A stretch of 64,000 bases of DNA. Origin: Heterodera schachtii. Its lineage: Eukaryota > Nematoda > Chromadorea > Rhabditida > Heteroderidae. A model generated the notes under the pieces. The model was given only the letters and a program-made list of their open reading frames with translations, was not told the origin of the DNA and searched no databases. Location of the stretch: NCBI GenBank assembly GCA_023374025.1, contig SIJG01000006.1, positions 3,049,691 to 3,113,690 on the forward strand. Direction: 5' to 3'. This document shows positions 10,059 to 22,025 of this stretch, one piece after another (positions within the stretch are counted from its first letter, which is position 1; each line of letters starts with the position of its first letter). The position numbers and the translations under genes were made by a program.

Positions 10059-13034
10059 ATGTTATTACACAAATGGAGTTCAACGTTGATGCTGGTGGGG
10101 TTGGCAAAGAGTTTTTCTGTGAACACATATACGTGGAGAACTCATCGGTGGTATGATAAAATTTTCCGCACTCTAAAAAATAATGAAAAGAAAAGGGTCC
10201 AATTTTAGATAATAAAGAAACTCGTAAACGAAAATAATATTCTTTTGCTCAAAAATAGGACATTTTGTAAGAAACTGTTCAAATTAAATTAAAAATGGTG
10301 ATTTGGTGTTGGGCTGACAAAGGAAGGTCCTAGGGTGTCCGTGGGATTTCCGAATGAAATTTGGTGGGTGGGTAGAGCAGCCATAGGTTCTTAAGGAAAG
10401 TGGATTTTCTCTCGGAAATCCACGGCACACTAGGACATTCCTTTGTGAGCCGATTGGTTAATGCTTTTAATGTTCGCCTAGGCCATAACTTTTTTGAAAC
10501 AATAAAAACAAATTTGTTTTTTTTGAAATTTAGCCGTTAAATATTTTTAAATGATGTAGAAATCAAAACAACATTAAATAATCTAAAATAATGGTAGGGA
10601 AAATTTATGAAAAAAGAGGATTATGATTCGATATAATTAAATTTATATGAAAAAAGAGGGTTACGATTCGACACTTCAAAATAAGGACAACAACACAACC
10701 GCCTTTTGATTAACAAAAATAATTTACATTTGAGATAACCCGTCAAGGACCTGTCCAAGAAAATTCATTGAACATCTTATCAAGAAGAGAGTTATCACTG
10801 AAAATTCTGATGGCCCAGGACGCTTTCTATGGTCGATCATATGGTGATTACATAAAACTGTGCCCATATTTTTGGACATATTGGCCATACTGGGCGTTGT
10901 GGCCATGGACTATTGACCATGTTCAAGTGGTAAATTAAACATTTTTTGAAAATTTTTGTTATATATGATTTTTTGTGTTATCTGCTCTCACAGTTTGTTG
11001 ACAATGTTACGCTTACTGTAAAGGATATTACGGTAAAGCAAGCTGATCCAACTGATGCTTGGGAAGAAGGTAGTTTTTATTTATTTTTTTGGCTTAATTA
11101 AAAAATGCCATTTTTTGTTCTTTTCGGTGAATGGATATCGTATTTTCTTCGAGTTTTAAAATATTGAATACGGTAATCAAGGAACAGCAAGCAGGCCACA
11201 TTTAATTTTTTCGCAAGAGCTTTTCAAATTATGACCCCATTTTTCACGTGGTTGGCCGATAGACAAGAAGTGCGAAATTTGTGACTGTTTAAAAAATTTT
11301 CAAAAATTTTTCTGCTGGATTTGTTTTTTTTCTTGGCCAAAATTTTTATAATTTATTTTCTCTTTCTTGACCAAATTTTGTTTTTTTGTGCTTTTTGGGC
11401 TGAATTTAAAAAAAAAATTTTTACTGAAATTTTGTGGTCCACCGGTGCGATAAGCAAACGCCGAAGAAAATTTTAAGAATTTAATTAATAAACAAACTTT
11501 TTCAAAAAATTACATTATTGTTCGTTTAGTATATGATGAAGAGGGGAAGCTGAGTCCAAAACAAATTAAATGGAAGCGCATCAAATACCTGAAAATCAAT
11601 CAAAACATCAAATTGGACACATTTTTTGTTTTTGTGAATGTCTCATTGGCCAAGCAGCTGAACAGCGAATCCAAGATTCTCATCAACTTTTTCGAGAAGG
11701 GCCTCGAATTTAATCTCCTTTGTGAGTGGTGCCAGCAATGAATGAATAATGAATGAGAAGGGCATGTACAGCTTTATGGGATCAGCCAAATTAAAAAATA
11801 AATTCTGTCCAAAAATTTGGGGAAATTTGATTTTTTTTTCAGCAATTTTTTTTGAAAATACCTTCGTTTCTAATCATAAAATAAATGAAAAAATTATCTA
11901 GTCGGCAAAACTGTGAATCACATCGCTTTGGTTGGTGGTAAATTGCTGTCGTTCAGTTTCATAGATGTAAGTGTGATTGATTTATAAAGAAAAATTTAAT
12001 ATATTAAAAATAATCATAAAACAATATTTAATTAAACATGGTTATTTTAAAATGTATTTTTGGATTAACGTCACACTAAATTAAACTCATTTTGGTGACA
12101 ATCATTTCGTCACTGAGAAATAATTTTTAAAAAATGTTGGCAAAATGTCATTTATAAATTATTTGCATTAATTAAAATATTTTTTTATTTCGGAAATGGT
12201 GATTGTTATTAAATAATTAGGTATGTTAAAGAATTAAAAAATCTAAATGAAATAATTTACATAATGACATTTTGGCATCATTTTTAAAAAATTATTTCTC
12301 AGTGACGAAATGATAGATAAACCTTATTTTTACTCAAATGCGCCCGTGTAATATTCTGAATTAAAGAATGAGGAGATAAAATGGAAGCAATTTGTAAATT
12401 ATACACTGGACACTGTAACCGACGATAATTCGGCTAATCAGCGGGCAAATGGGAGTGATCATAAACCACTGGACCAACGGATTGAACTCAATTTCACGAT
12501 CACGATCGATTCGACAAGCGGAAAGATTCGGGTAGAATTTAGATTGAATGGCCAACAGATTACAAAAGACATAAATGGCACTGTGCTTACGTGCTGCCCA
12601 ACAGAACCAGTGCCGATTCAAGACATCAAATACATTACGGTAACTAAATGCATTACTGTAATTCGAGACAAGACCGTAATTGAATATCCCTATAAGCTAA
12701 AATTTTATAATGATCAATACATACAGGTAACCAATCACATTACAGTAATCAAATAAATTACTGTAATCCAATATATTTAGTAAGCAAATACACACTGTAA
12801 CCCAAGAACATACGGTATCAAATTTAAAATGGTGATAAAAAGATAGAAGTATTTCCCTCATTTTATTTGGCGCAAAGTTCTACCGATTTTCTTTTTGCCA
12901 AAAAAAAACCCGAATCCAAATAAAGTATATGTCGCTTTTTATTATAATTGTTTTAGGCGTACATGGAATTGTCCCCTGAGACGGATGTGGAGATGAATTG
13001 TATACCACCAGAAAAATGCACTTTAAAGACTTAA
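10059..13034 (+). CDS. Secreted galectin-like protein with a Trp/Tyr-rich N-terminal segment, ~312 residues
   Basis: Exons 10735-10929, 10994-11069, 11530-11721, 11902-11966, 12367-12639 and 12957-13034 (stop TAA 13032-13034) join in exact phase. The first exon starts at ATG 10059 with signal peptide MLLHKWSSTLMLVGLAKSFS. Its donor is probably at 10119 (GTGAAC), which keeps phase; GTCCAA at 10200 would also fit. After the signal comes a polar part, then an unusual aromatic run (LCPYFWTYWPYWALWPW). A galectin-like domain follows: TFFVFVNVSL, KILINFFEKGLEFNLL, VNHIALVGGKLLSF, then IELNFTITIDSTSGKIRVEF and RLNGQQI. The tail holds Cys pairs (TCCPTEP, CIPPEKC). Strand order matches the second unit of the upstream gene, so the pair probably arose by duplication. 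Sugar-contact residues of classical galectins are not evident. Two introns contain foldback elements. Confidence 0.66.
10311..10451. mobile_element. Short foldback MITE in the first intron of the second galectin-like gene
   Basis: The ends are ~40-nt inverted repeats. The left starts GGGCTGACAAAGGAAGGTCC and the right, reverse-complemented, starts GGCTCACAAAGGAATGTCC. Both end in ATTTCCGA. The element is GC-richer than its intron. A clear target-site duplication was not found; weakly similar GATTTGGT and GATTGGTT flank it. Confidence 0.6.
12101..12314. mobile_element. Foldback MITE in an intron of the second galectin-like gene
   Basis: The arms at 12101-12160 and 12250-12314 are reverse complements with few mismatches. 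Each outer end reads ATCATTTCGTCACTGAGAAA, and inner sequence includes CAAAATGTCATT. The loop is AT-rich. There is no coding sequence and no certain target-site duplication. Confidence 0.7.
12634..12820. repeat. Cluster of TTACNGTAA palindromes at an exon-intron border
   Basis: TTACGGTAA, TTACTGTAA (twice) and TTACAGTAA, plus partial copies (CCGTAAT, GGTAACC, CTGTAACC), are scattered over ~190 bp. The first copy contains the 5' splice site at 12640. The role is unknown; it may be a degenerate interspersed repeat. Confidence 0.6.
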
Positions 13035-13969
13035 TTTATATGGATATTAATCACATTGTATGTAGGTAGTAATTCATATATTAATTTTAAAAATTAAAAA
13101 TTAATTAAATACATTTTTATTGCCTTATTTTGAACCCAAAAAAAATATTCCAAAACAATCTACAATTCCAAAATAGCGTTAAAAATAGATGAATCATAGT
13201 ATAAAATAAATTTTCGATTTCATATAGTCTATTACACTATTACATAAATTAATTATTCAACAATTTCTATTCCATTTGTTTATTGTCTTCAATTAAAAAT
13301 GATAATGATTCTTGTACACTTTTTTTGTCACAAAAACATAAATTTTAGAATATTTGGTATTTTGTAAATTATTTAAACAAAAAATATAGCTAATTATAGT
13401 ATAAAAAACATATACAAAACATTCTAATACGTATTCAAAAAATAAATCACAAATTAATTGCCACTTGATATTAAAATAATTAATGAACCAATTTTAACCA
13501 TTCACAATTAAATAAATATTTCCATTTTACAATTAAAATAAATAAAATATATATTATTCGAATCGTGTGACACAAAATTTGTGTGTTCTTCCTGAACATG
13601 TGGCTGCTATTAAATTTACAATTAAAAAAAATAAAGCATTGATGAGTAATGTGCGAATCATATGATTAATTTTTTATGAATTGGAAGCTTTATGTTAATA
13701 TTTATTTTCATAGAAAATAATAAAACCATAAGATAAAGTGCAAATGCACAAATGGGTAATTTTAAAAAATGCTTATTGAATAATTGGATTTTTAATGTGC
13801 CATAAGCTCGCATTTTTTAAATTAAATACAATTTCGAAAAATTTTTGTTCGATTTTGCAGGTTGGTAGCCATTATATTAAGGTATTTTTACGCAAAATTT
13901 CATCAAGTTCCTACTAACAACTACCAACTGAATAAGAAAATTATTTTTTTTCGGACTTGGTGAATTTGT
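13035..13969. other. AT-rich DNA downstream of the galectin-like pair
   Basis: This is the 3' flank of the second galectin-like gene and the start of a long desert. There are several AATAAA words but no gene or element. Confidence 0.5.
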
Positions 13970-14197
13970 ATGACGAAAATTTACAGCCCTAATTATCAAT
14001 TGTTAACACGAGGGTTAATCCCCGACCCTCGTGGAGAGAAAAGTCGGAGACTGGGGAGAAATTTTAAAAATTTATCGATGTTGTTCGGAAAACTTAAAAA
14101 ATATCGGTGTATAGTCACTCTGATGCGATTTGGAGCTGCAAAAATGACATTCCCGCAAATCCCCGACTCGGGGCATGGCTTAATTAACCCTAATTAA
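13970..14197. repeat. GC-richer island, probable dispersed repeat remnant
   Basis: This 230-bp island has mixed composition with CGAGGGTTAATCCCCGACCC at the left and CCCCGACTCGGGGCATGG near the right. AGGGTTAAT occurs near 14004, and its reverse complement ATTAACCCT ends the island, suggesting short terminal inverted repeats. No target-site duplication is seen. The open frame across it has no recognisable protein. Confidence 0.4.
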
Positions 14198-15630
14198 TAC
14201 CATTAAATGAAATCGGCATATAAATTTTATCTAAATTGGTTCTTAAATAATATTAATCTAATAGTGATTTTTTAGAAATAATAAGTATTTTAGTTTTTTT
14301 TATTTACTTCATACATATTTTATATTAAAAATAGTAATAATGAAATTTTATCAGATTACTTAATATTCTTATATTCAGTAAAAGAATACTTTTAATTAAT
14401 ATTTTATTCTTTTTAATTTATTATATTTTTTAAATAACTTTCTTACCACCATAAGTTTTCGTAAATCCGAATTATTTTTTCATATCTCTCATGATTTCTT
14501 CATCTATTAGGATGTTCTCTCTGAGAGCGATTTTATCATTGTGAATTAATTTATTTTCTATGCGTATTCTTTGTTTTGTGAAATTTCTTGAAAATCTAAA
14601 TATTTCTTATAATTTTAGCTTTTCTATATTCATCGTGAATATTATTTTTTAAAGTTAGCTATGCTGAAAAGGGAAAAATTAATTATATTGTTTTTTAGTA
14701 GTTATATTGGCGACAAATACTTCATCAAATTAAAAGTTATGATAAAAAATACTTGATTTATAGTTCTTTACTGTAGTCAAAAATACCGACCCCGAAAATG
14801 ACCATTTTTCTTTTTCAACTCTTTAAATACTTTTCCATTAGGAATTAATCTTTTTGCAGAAAAATGGTAACATATTATCGATAATAATGGTAATTATTTT
14901 AAATAATGATTGTATTTAAATTAAAAAAATCAAATTTCTCCAAAAAAATGAAGGACGACCGAAATAATGTTACACCCTAATATTTATCCATTTTTTATTA
15001 TAGTGAAAGCTTGTGATTCATTATTTTATCATTTTATCAATAGGTATTGAATTTTAATCAATGAATTAAAATTAAAATAAAAAACATTATTTTTTTATAA
15101 AATATTAATTATTAAATTTTTTTATTAAATTTAATTTTTATATTTTATTGCTTGATCTAATTATCGCGATCTTTTCTTTTTCATGGTATTCCGAGTCGTA
15201 ATCCAATTATGCTTGAAAGGAATTCTTCTTGTGATTTCGATTTAAATCGATGATTCATACTCTCTTATTAATAATTTTGTGTAATACTATAGTTTATTTT
15301 TATTGTCAATAAATATCTGTAATGACTATAATTTATTTTTATTATCATTTTATTAAACAAAAAATACACTGTTATTTTTTATTTTTACAGAGTAGAAAAT
15401 AATTTTAAAAAATTAAAAAGGTTGAAAGTAATAAAATTGATTCAAAAATTCTTTCAATCGCGGGGATCAATATCAAATTAATTTTAATTATTTTCTTATT
15501 ATGTAATTTGTTGATTCACTTGGTCCGTGGAGACGTAATGGTTTTGAAAATTTTTGCCATACATTATTTAATATGTTAATATGCATTATAAATTAATCGT
15601 TTATATTGACCACATAGTTAAAAAAGTTTT
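14198..15630. other. AT-rich, T-biased desert
   Basis: This is extremely AT-rich with more T than A on the given strand. No gene, RNA gene or element is recognised. Confidence 0.5.
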
Positions 15631-16283
15631 TACCGCTATTGATTGAATGGCACTTTTTTATTTAAATTCTTTTGCTTAATTGTGATGATTTTTAATGAAT
15701 TATTTTATTGGAGAGTTTAATAAACAAAAAAAAAAAAGAAGTGCAAATCGGTTTTTTCGAAAGATTTTTATAGGAATTATTAAAAATTTTCCTGTTAATT
15801 ATTTTCAATTTTATCTTTATTTGTTTTGTATATCACGATTAATAATTACCCCTCTTGTAGTTGAATAGTTGTAAATTTTATATAAGAAAATTATTAAATT
15901 TTCTCATATTTTACTTTTTTTATTCCAATCTATTAAAGTATGAAAAAATAATAATTATTCATATTTTTCTTTGGATTTTTTCTCCAAATGAAAGGGGACA
16001 TTTAGTAGCATTGCGGTCAATTTGCATAGATTTTTTTATAATAGCTTATTTAACATTTTATCTGTTACGGCCTTAGTTTTTTATTTTAATAAAAAAATTA
16101 TTTTTCATCAGTTATTTTTTTATTATTTTTGAATTATTTATTTTTCTTTTTTTCTGGCTCTTTTATTTAAATAATTCCGACTTCATTAGACAAATTTTCT
16201 CCATAATAAAAATTCATCACCATGACAATTGTGAAAAAGCGTAGGTGGAGCATATATTGGACAGTGAGCGACGATCAAAAGAA
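15631..16283. repeat. Long direct repeat, copy 1 (~650 bp)
   Basis: It starts TACCGCTATTGATTG and ends GAGCGACGATCAAAAGAA. A second copy lies about 4.1 kb downstream in the same orientation. The left ~500 bp differ by substitutions and indels; the last 143 nt (16141-16283) are identical to copy 2. No protein is encoded. Class of element unknown. Confidence 0.85.
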
Positions 16284-19200
16284 CAATTCATTGCATTCAT
16301 TTTTATAATATCATCTGATTATATAGTTATGCTGATTATTCTCGCTCCTTCGATCAACGCGCGTACATTGTAACTCTCGAAGTTTGATTTTATTTTTTTT
16401 TGTTTGTAATATATTTCTGAGTGTGAAATATTGTCAAAAATGAAAATTTTTTGAATTTATCGATTTTCCATTAATTTTTTTTGTTTAAAATTATATATAA
16501 TAATTGCATTATAAATTATTGCAGTTTAATGAGTTAATTGAAAAAGATTGTTAATCTAGAATACTTAATCATTAATTATATAATATTAGTTTTCTACGCG
16601 AATATATTAATTTATCAATTTAAAAGATAAACGTGAAATTTAAAATGTCTTTTATTACAATAAAGAATGTTCATCATTTTTTTTTACCTTCTTATATTTA
16701 TTAATAAAAAATTAAGCAGTATTATTGAAAATTTAATGGTAGTAAATGTACTTAAATCTACATGTTTTTTATTATTTGGAAATATAGAAGCGAGATTTTT
16801 TCTACGTAATTTATTAGAAAATGATGTTTATAATTTTAATGTATTTAAAAAATTTTACGCAAATATTTTTAATTAATAATACATTTTTAATTTCTCACAA
16901 TTTAATACTTTATTTTATGCTCAATTTTACATAGTCTAATAATATTCACGCAATAAGTAAAATTATAATTATTTCAAAAGTTCTCTTGTATTTCAGAAAA
17001 TATCCTAATGTAGAATATACTTCTCTTTGTAGTCTGTTTCATATTGATTAAATTTCGTTTGATTTATTAATTGATTATGTTGCATTTATAAAATTTTTTG
17101 CATATTCCGTTCCTCTTACTTTTTTTAATAAATTGTTATTCTTTTATGTAATTTTAGTTTTATAAAAAGTAAATAAGCGACAATTGATCAATTAAAGAAA
17201 AATATTATTTTTGACAATATTCCACACCATCCGAATTAAAGCAACAAAAACAGTTAAATAAGTAAAGCCATTTGGAAAAACATGTAAATAAAAATATTTT
17301 TTAGAAAAATCTTAAAAGTAAATCAGCGGTTGCTAATGGATAATATTCATTTTCTACATTTTTTAACAAAAATATTTATTATTTTTATTAAATGGTTTTT
17401 AACTTAAATCAAGTTAATTAGGAATATATTAAATGCTATAATTCGCATTTTAAAAGAAAATTCATTAACAAATTAATTATTTTATTCATTATTTATTTAT
17501 AATTCATTTTGTCATGTAAACCCGGCTTTGTTTACTATTATAATTAAAAAAAAATTCATTATTGTTTTTAAGCAAAATATTATATTACTAATTATTTTAT
17601 TAAATAAACGAATTTTTGCTTTTTTAAAATTGTAATTAAAAAAAACTTTTTTCATGACAACAAGAGTCGGTATGAAAACGGCTTTCTTCTTGTGCTTTTA
17701 GAATTAACATAGATAATTTTTATATTATCATAATATTTTTTTATTGCTTCTCGTTCTTAATTTTTGTATTAGCTAAATTTAATACCAAATATATTATATT
17801 TATTTTTTTGGAATAAAAAAAAATAATTATGACATTTTGATTTATTGTGGATGGTGAATGCAATGTTATATGCTCATCTCATTTTGAACAATTTTATTTA
17901 TTATTTATTGCTTTTTGTAAATATTTTATCATATAATTTATGATTTTATATTAATATATTGAATTCTAGATTAAATTAAACCCATATCTGCAGTTTAAGC
18001 TCAAATCTCTCGTCTCCTTATCATTTATTGAAATTTCATCCAACCATATCTTACTAGTAACAATATTTTGCTAACTTGAAATTATACATTAATACTTAAA
18101 ATCAAATTTTAAATAATTAAATTAAACAATTAATGGCAACGGATTTTCGCGTCTTGACATTTTCTTTATTTTTCAGTATTTAAAGCCTTTCTTCTAAATG
18201 AAGTTTTTTAATTTATTATGGTTAATTATGTTTAAATTTTACTTTCCTAATAAAATTTTAACTCATTTGCTATTAATTTTTAAAAAAGAGCAGAACATTT
18301 ATATAAATTTCCAAAATTTTTTTATTTTATTTTTTATATTAAATGTATTTTTAAAAAATAAATTCGCCGAATATCTTTTATTTTCAATACATTTATTTTT
18401 TACAATACAAATTTTTTTTTTTGATATCATTGAGTTCTTGACGATTTTTAAATTAACATATTTGGCCATTAACATATAATAAATAATTTTATTTTGTTTT
18501 ATTGTCTGAAATATTTGTATATAATATAATTCTTTCCATTTTTCTTTTTCTCGTTCTTAATGTGTTTTGTCATAAATTCAGTTTGGATTTTTTAAATTTA
18601 TTAGAAATGCCAACGAAGACAAAATTATATAAAATAAATGATAACTTTTCATGTATCCATAATTTATTCATTTAAATGTAATTAAAAAACTAATTTTCAC
18701 TAAGCTTAACGTTTATCATATTTGTGGTTTATTTTATTGAAGTATAGGAAATGTTTTTAGATTAAGGCATAATTTATTAAAACTATAAAAAAAGATTCGA
18801 AAATTTAGAATCAATGAATAAATAAATAATTATTTTTATTTATTTTCTATTGTTATATATTTTCGCCGAGTTATTTTGTAGTTCAAACGAATTATTTATA
18901 AATATTTTCTACATATTTGATATTATAAGATTACGTTAACGGTAATGCTCGCTAGAATCCAACAAAATTTTAATTTTTTTAGTTTTAGAATTCTTAGTTT
19001 TCTATTTAATTTTACAAATTAATGTTGAAATGTAATATTGAAAAATCAGTTTAATTTATCATTTATTTCTAAAATTAGCAGCAATTTTAAAGTCTTCTTA
19101 ATTAGCAAAATTTATTTTGTCCAAATATATGAAATATTTCTTTTCTTTTATTTCAGAGCTAGAAATTTAATATTTATTTATTTAAATGTAAAAAAAAATA

Positions 19201-19725
19201 TTTAAATTCACTTGGATTAACAGTGTGTGTTCCTTCCTGGTTGGATGTTCAATTTTTTTAAATTGATTCAGTTGAACTAACTGTCAATATTTCCATTCCG
19301 ATAGGATTTTGCATTTTTTTTAATTATATATATTTTATATGCCGTTTATAATTTTAGGCTCCTCTAAATATATATTAATTTTTTTTATCAATTCAGGTTT
19401 TTCAATATCGAAAAGCAAGTACTTTATAATGTTTTAAAATTATTTTTTTGTTTGTTTGTTGACTTATTTTGATTATTTAGATCAATTAATATCGACAAAT
19501 TTTGCTGAACTAATTTCGGATATTTTATGTGGTTTTTTATTATTTTTTCTTTTTAGTAAATACTTCCGTAAAAATTATTTCAAATTTTCTGCTCTTTTCG
19601 CTCAGTTCTGTGATTATGTAGATTAATAAAAAAAAATCCATTTTTGTAATCAATAAAAATAATTCAATTCTGTTTTTCCGTGTTAAAAATAATATTTTAA
19701 TTTCAGCATGCAAATCATTTAAAAT
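16284..19725. other. AT-rich, T-biased desert between the two long repeat copies
   Basis: No gene is recognised. Open frames at 16667-16876 and 18198-18479 translate to Phe/Leu/Asn/Ile-rich strings with the base bias of the flanks and no domain, so they are probably chance. Confidence 0.5.
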
Positions 19726-20386
19726 TACCGCTATTGATTGTATGGCACTTTTTATTAAATTTTTTTGCTTAATTGTGATTATTTTTAATGAATTATTTTA
19801 TTGGAGAGTTTAGTAAACAAAAAAAGAAGTGAAAACGGTCTTTTCAAAAGATTTTTATAGGAATTATTAAAAATTTTCCTGTTAATTATTTTTAATTTTA
19901 TCTTTATTTGTTTTGTATATCGCGATTAATAATTACCCCTCTTATAGTTGAATAGTTGTAAATTTTATATAAGAAAATTATTAATTTTTTACATATTTTA
20001 CTTTTTTTTTATTCCAATCTTTTAATGTATGAAAAAATAATATTATGGTCATATTTTTTTATTGGTTTTCTTTCTCCAGCTGAAATGGGACATTTAGTAG
20101 CATTGACGTCAATTTGCATAAAGTTGTTTATAATTGCTTATTTTAACATCTTATCTGTTATGGCCTTATTTTTTCTATGTTAATAAAAAAATTATTTTTC
20201 ATCTGTTATTTCTTTTTTATTTTTGAATTATTTATATTTATGTTTTTTCTTTTTTTCTGGCTCTTTTATTTAAATAATTCCGACTTCATTAGACAAATTT
20301 TCTCCATAATAAAAATTCATCACCATGACAATTGTGAAAAAGCGTAGGTGGAGCATATATTGGACAGTGAGCGACGATCAAAAGAA
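19726..20386. repeat. Long direct repeat, copy 2 (~660 bp)
   Basis: This is the second copy of the repeat at 15631-16283. The right end (20244-20386) is identical to copy 1, including AGCGTAGGTGGAGCATATAT. Sequences flanking the two copies differ, so this is interspersed rather than one large duplication. Confidence 0.85.
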
Positions 20387-21480
20387 GAGTGACTAATTCT
20401 AACAGGATAGAAATCATGAAATTAAATAGGAATATCACAAAATCAAATTATTCAAATTAATCACACATTGTTTTTTTTTGTGCATTTTATGTACATAATT
20501 TAAAGTAATGTGACTCTATCAATCTTTGTACTTAATTTATTTTTTACTTTATATTTTAACCGTTTTTCAATCTTTATTCTATGTTTTTTTAAATTTTCTT
20601 GTTTTAAAATGATTAGTTTTATTTAGTTCAATTTATCCTTGCAGCTGAGCGTATCATTTTGTAAAAATAAATAAAATAATCTTTAAATATTTTCTGAATA
20701 TTTTGCTTTTTTAATAAATATAACTCATTATATATAATACAATAAATGTGCTGTTATCCGTTATTAGAATTAATTACGATTCGACTTTCATGTCAAGGAA
20801 AAAATAGCAAAGAATGAAAAAATATCCGTCAAAAAATCTTGGTCTGAATTATAAAATTTCGCATGGCGATTTGTGCAAATTTTAAGCACCTAAAAATCCG
20901 TTCCCTGGTCATGATGCTTTGGGTCCTCCATTATTCATTTAATAAGAATTTATTTTAAATAAATACACTTAAATATATTGGGCGCAATTTTTCAAATTGT
21001 AAAAATATTACTACATAATAAATTATTTATTTACTTTTCAAAATTATTTATAAATTTGTTTAAATTAATTAGATTTGTAAGAAATGGTGAAAGAATAAAT
21101 TTTATTGTATTATTATCATCTTCCAATATACATGAATTCAAAAAATCTTGATAGCATTAAAAATTTTTTTTATTCATTTTTAATTTAAAGATCTCTTAAT
21201 TTGATGTTTTTATTATAGATAACATTTATTTTTATTTCTAATCGTTTTTGTTGTTTTTAGTTAAATTAAATTTACTTAATTTCTGTGCCGATTAAAGCAT
21301 GTCCAATCTCGTGAATTCTTTTAATATTTTTGAATTATAAATAAATGATAAAATCCATAATACAAATAAGAGAAATGCCAATCTATTGTCAAATCTCAAT
21401 AAAGACGATTTGTATTATTGCAAATGAATTTTAATCTTTAGGAATTAATGATTCGATTTAGAGTGAGAAGATTCTTTAAA
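20387..21480. other. AT-rich desert
   Basis: No gene or element is recognised up to the hairpin at 21484. Confidence 0.5.
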
Positions 21481-21483
21481 AAA

Positions 21484-21525
21484 CTAGCGGTTCAATGCGC
21501 CTTCGGCGCATCGCAACCGCTAGCC
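21484..21525 (-). mobile_element. Helitron-like 3' terminus (hairpin plus CTAG end)
   Basis: Read on the minus strand, a perfect hairpin (ATGCGCC GAA GGCGCAT) is followed about 11 nt later by CTAG and then a T outside. Helitron rolling-circle transposons end in a hairpin 10-12 nt before CTRR and insert between A and T, which fits. The outer sequences CTAGCGGTT and AACCGCTAG also form an inverted pair, so the hairpin is nested. The 5' TC end was not identified; the element would extend to higher coordinates. Confidence 0.5.
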
Positions 21526-21678
21526 AGTACGGTTATAATGTAGAATTATGAAAATAAAATCGAATATGGCTCGGCCGCTTCGCGGTCTCGCACCCTTCTT
21601 TTGGCATTTTCTTATGGCGGCACAACATTCATAGCATTTTCTTTGTCTCTTGTTTCTTGCCATTTCTTAAACACCCTC

Positions 21679-21965
21679 TGCATTCCAATCACTGCGACTC
21701 AGCCCACCAGCATTCCAATCGCCGGAACTCAATTCTCTGGCATTCCAATTACTGGGACTCAAACTGAGCAATCCTTCGGCATTACATCACTGGGACTTAA
21801 CCTCAACAATTCTTCGGTATTTCTATCATCTGGGCTCAACTGCTTAGCATCCCATTCACTGGGACTTAATTCATTAGCATTAAAATCATTGGAACTAATC
21901 TCACCGATTATTCTGCATTCCAATCACCAAGAATCAATTCTCCGGCATTCGAATCATTGGGACTC
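21679..21965. repeat. Degenerate minisatellite, unit GCATTCCAATCACTGGGACT
   Basis: About nine diverged units spaced ~28-38 nt each have a GCATTCCAATCA-like part followed by CTGGGACTCAA. They make an open frame (21601-22014) with repeats such as IPITGTQ. I regard the frame as a by-product, because unit spacing is not kept in multiples of three throughout. Confidence 0.65.
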
Positions 21966-22025
21966 AACAGCAAATTTCTTCTGCATTTTTAATTTTGTAT
22001 ATGCCGGATGTTGAACCGTTGGGGA

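Noticed and set aside
16667..18479. Open frames of 69-93 codons in the AT desert
   Set aside because: Composition equals the flanking DNA and translations are Phe/Ile/Asn/Lys strings without motifs.
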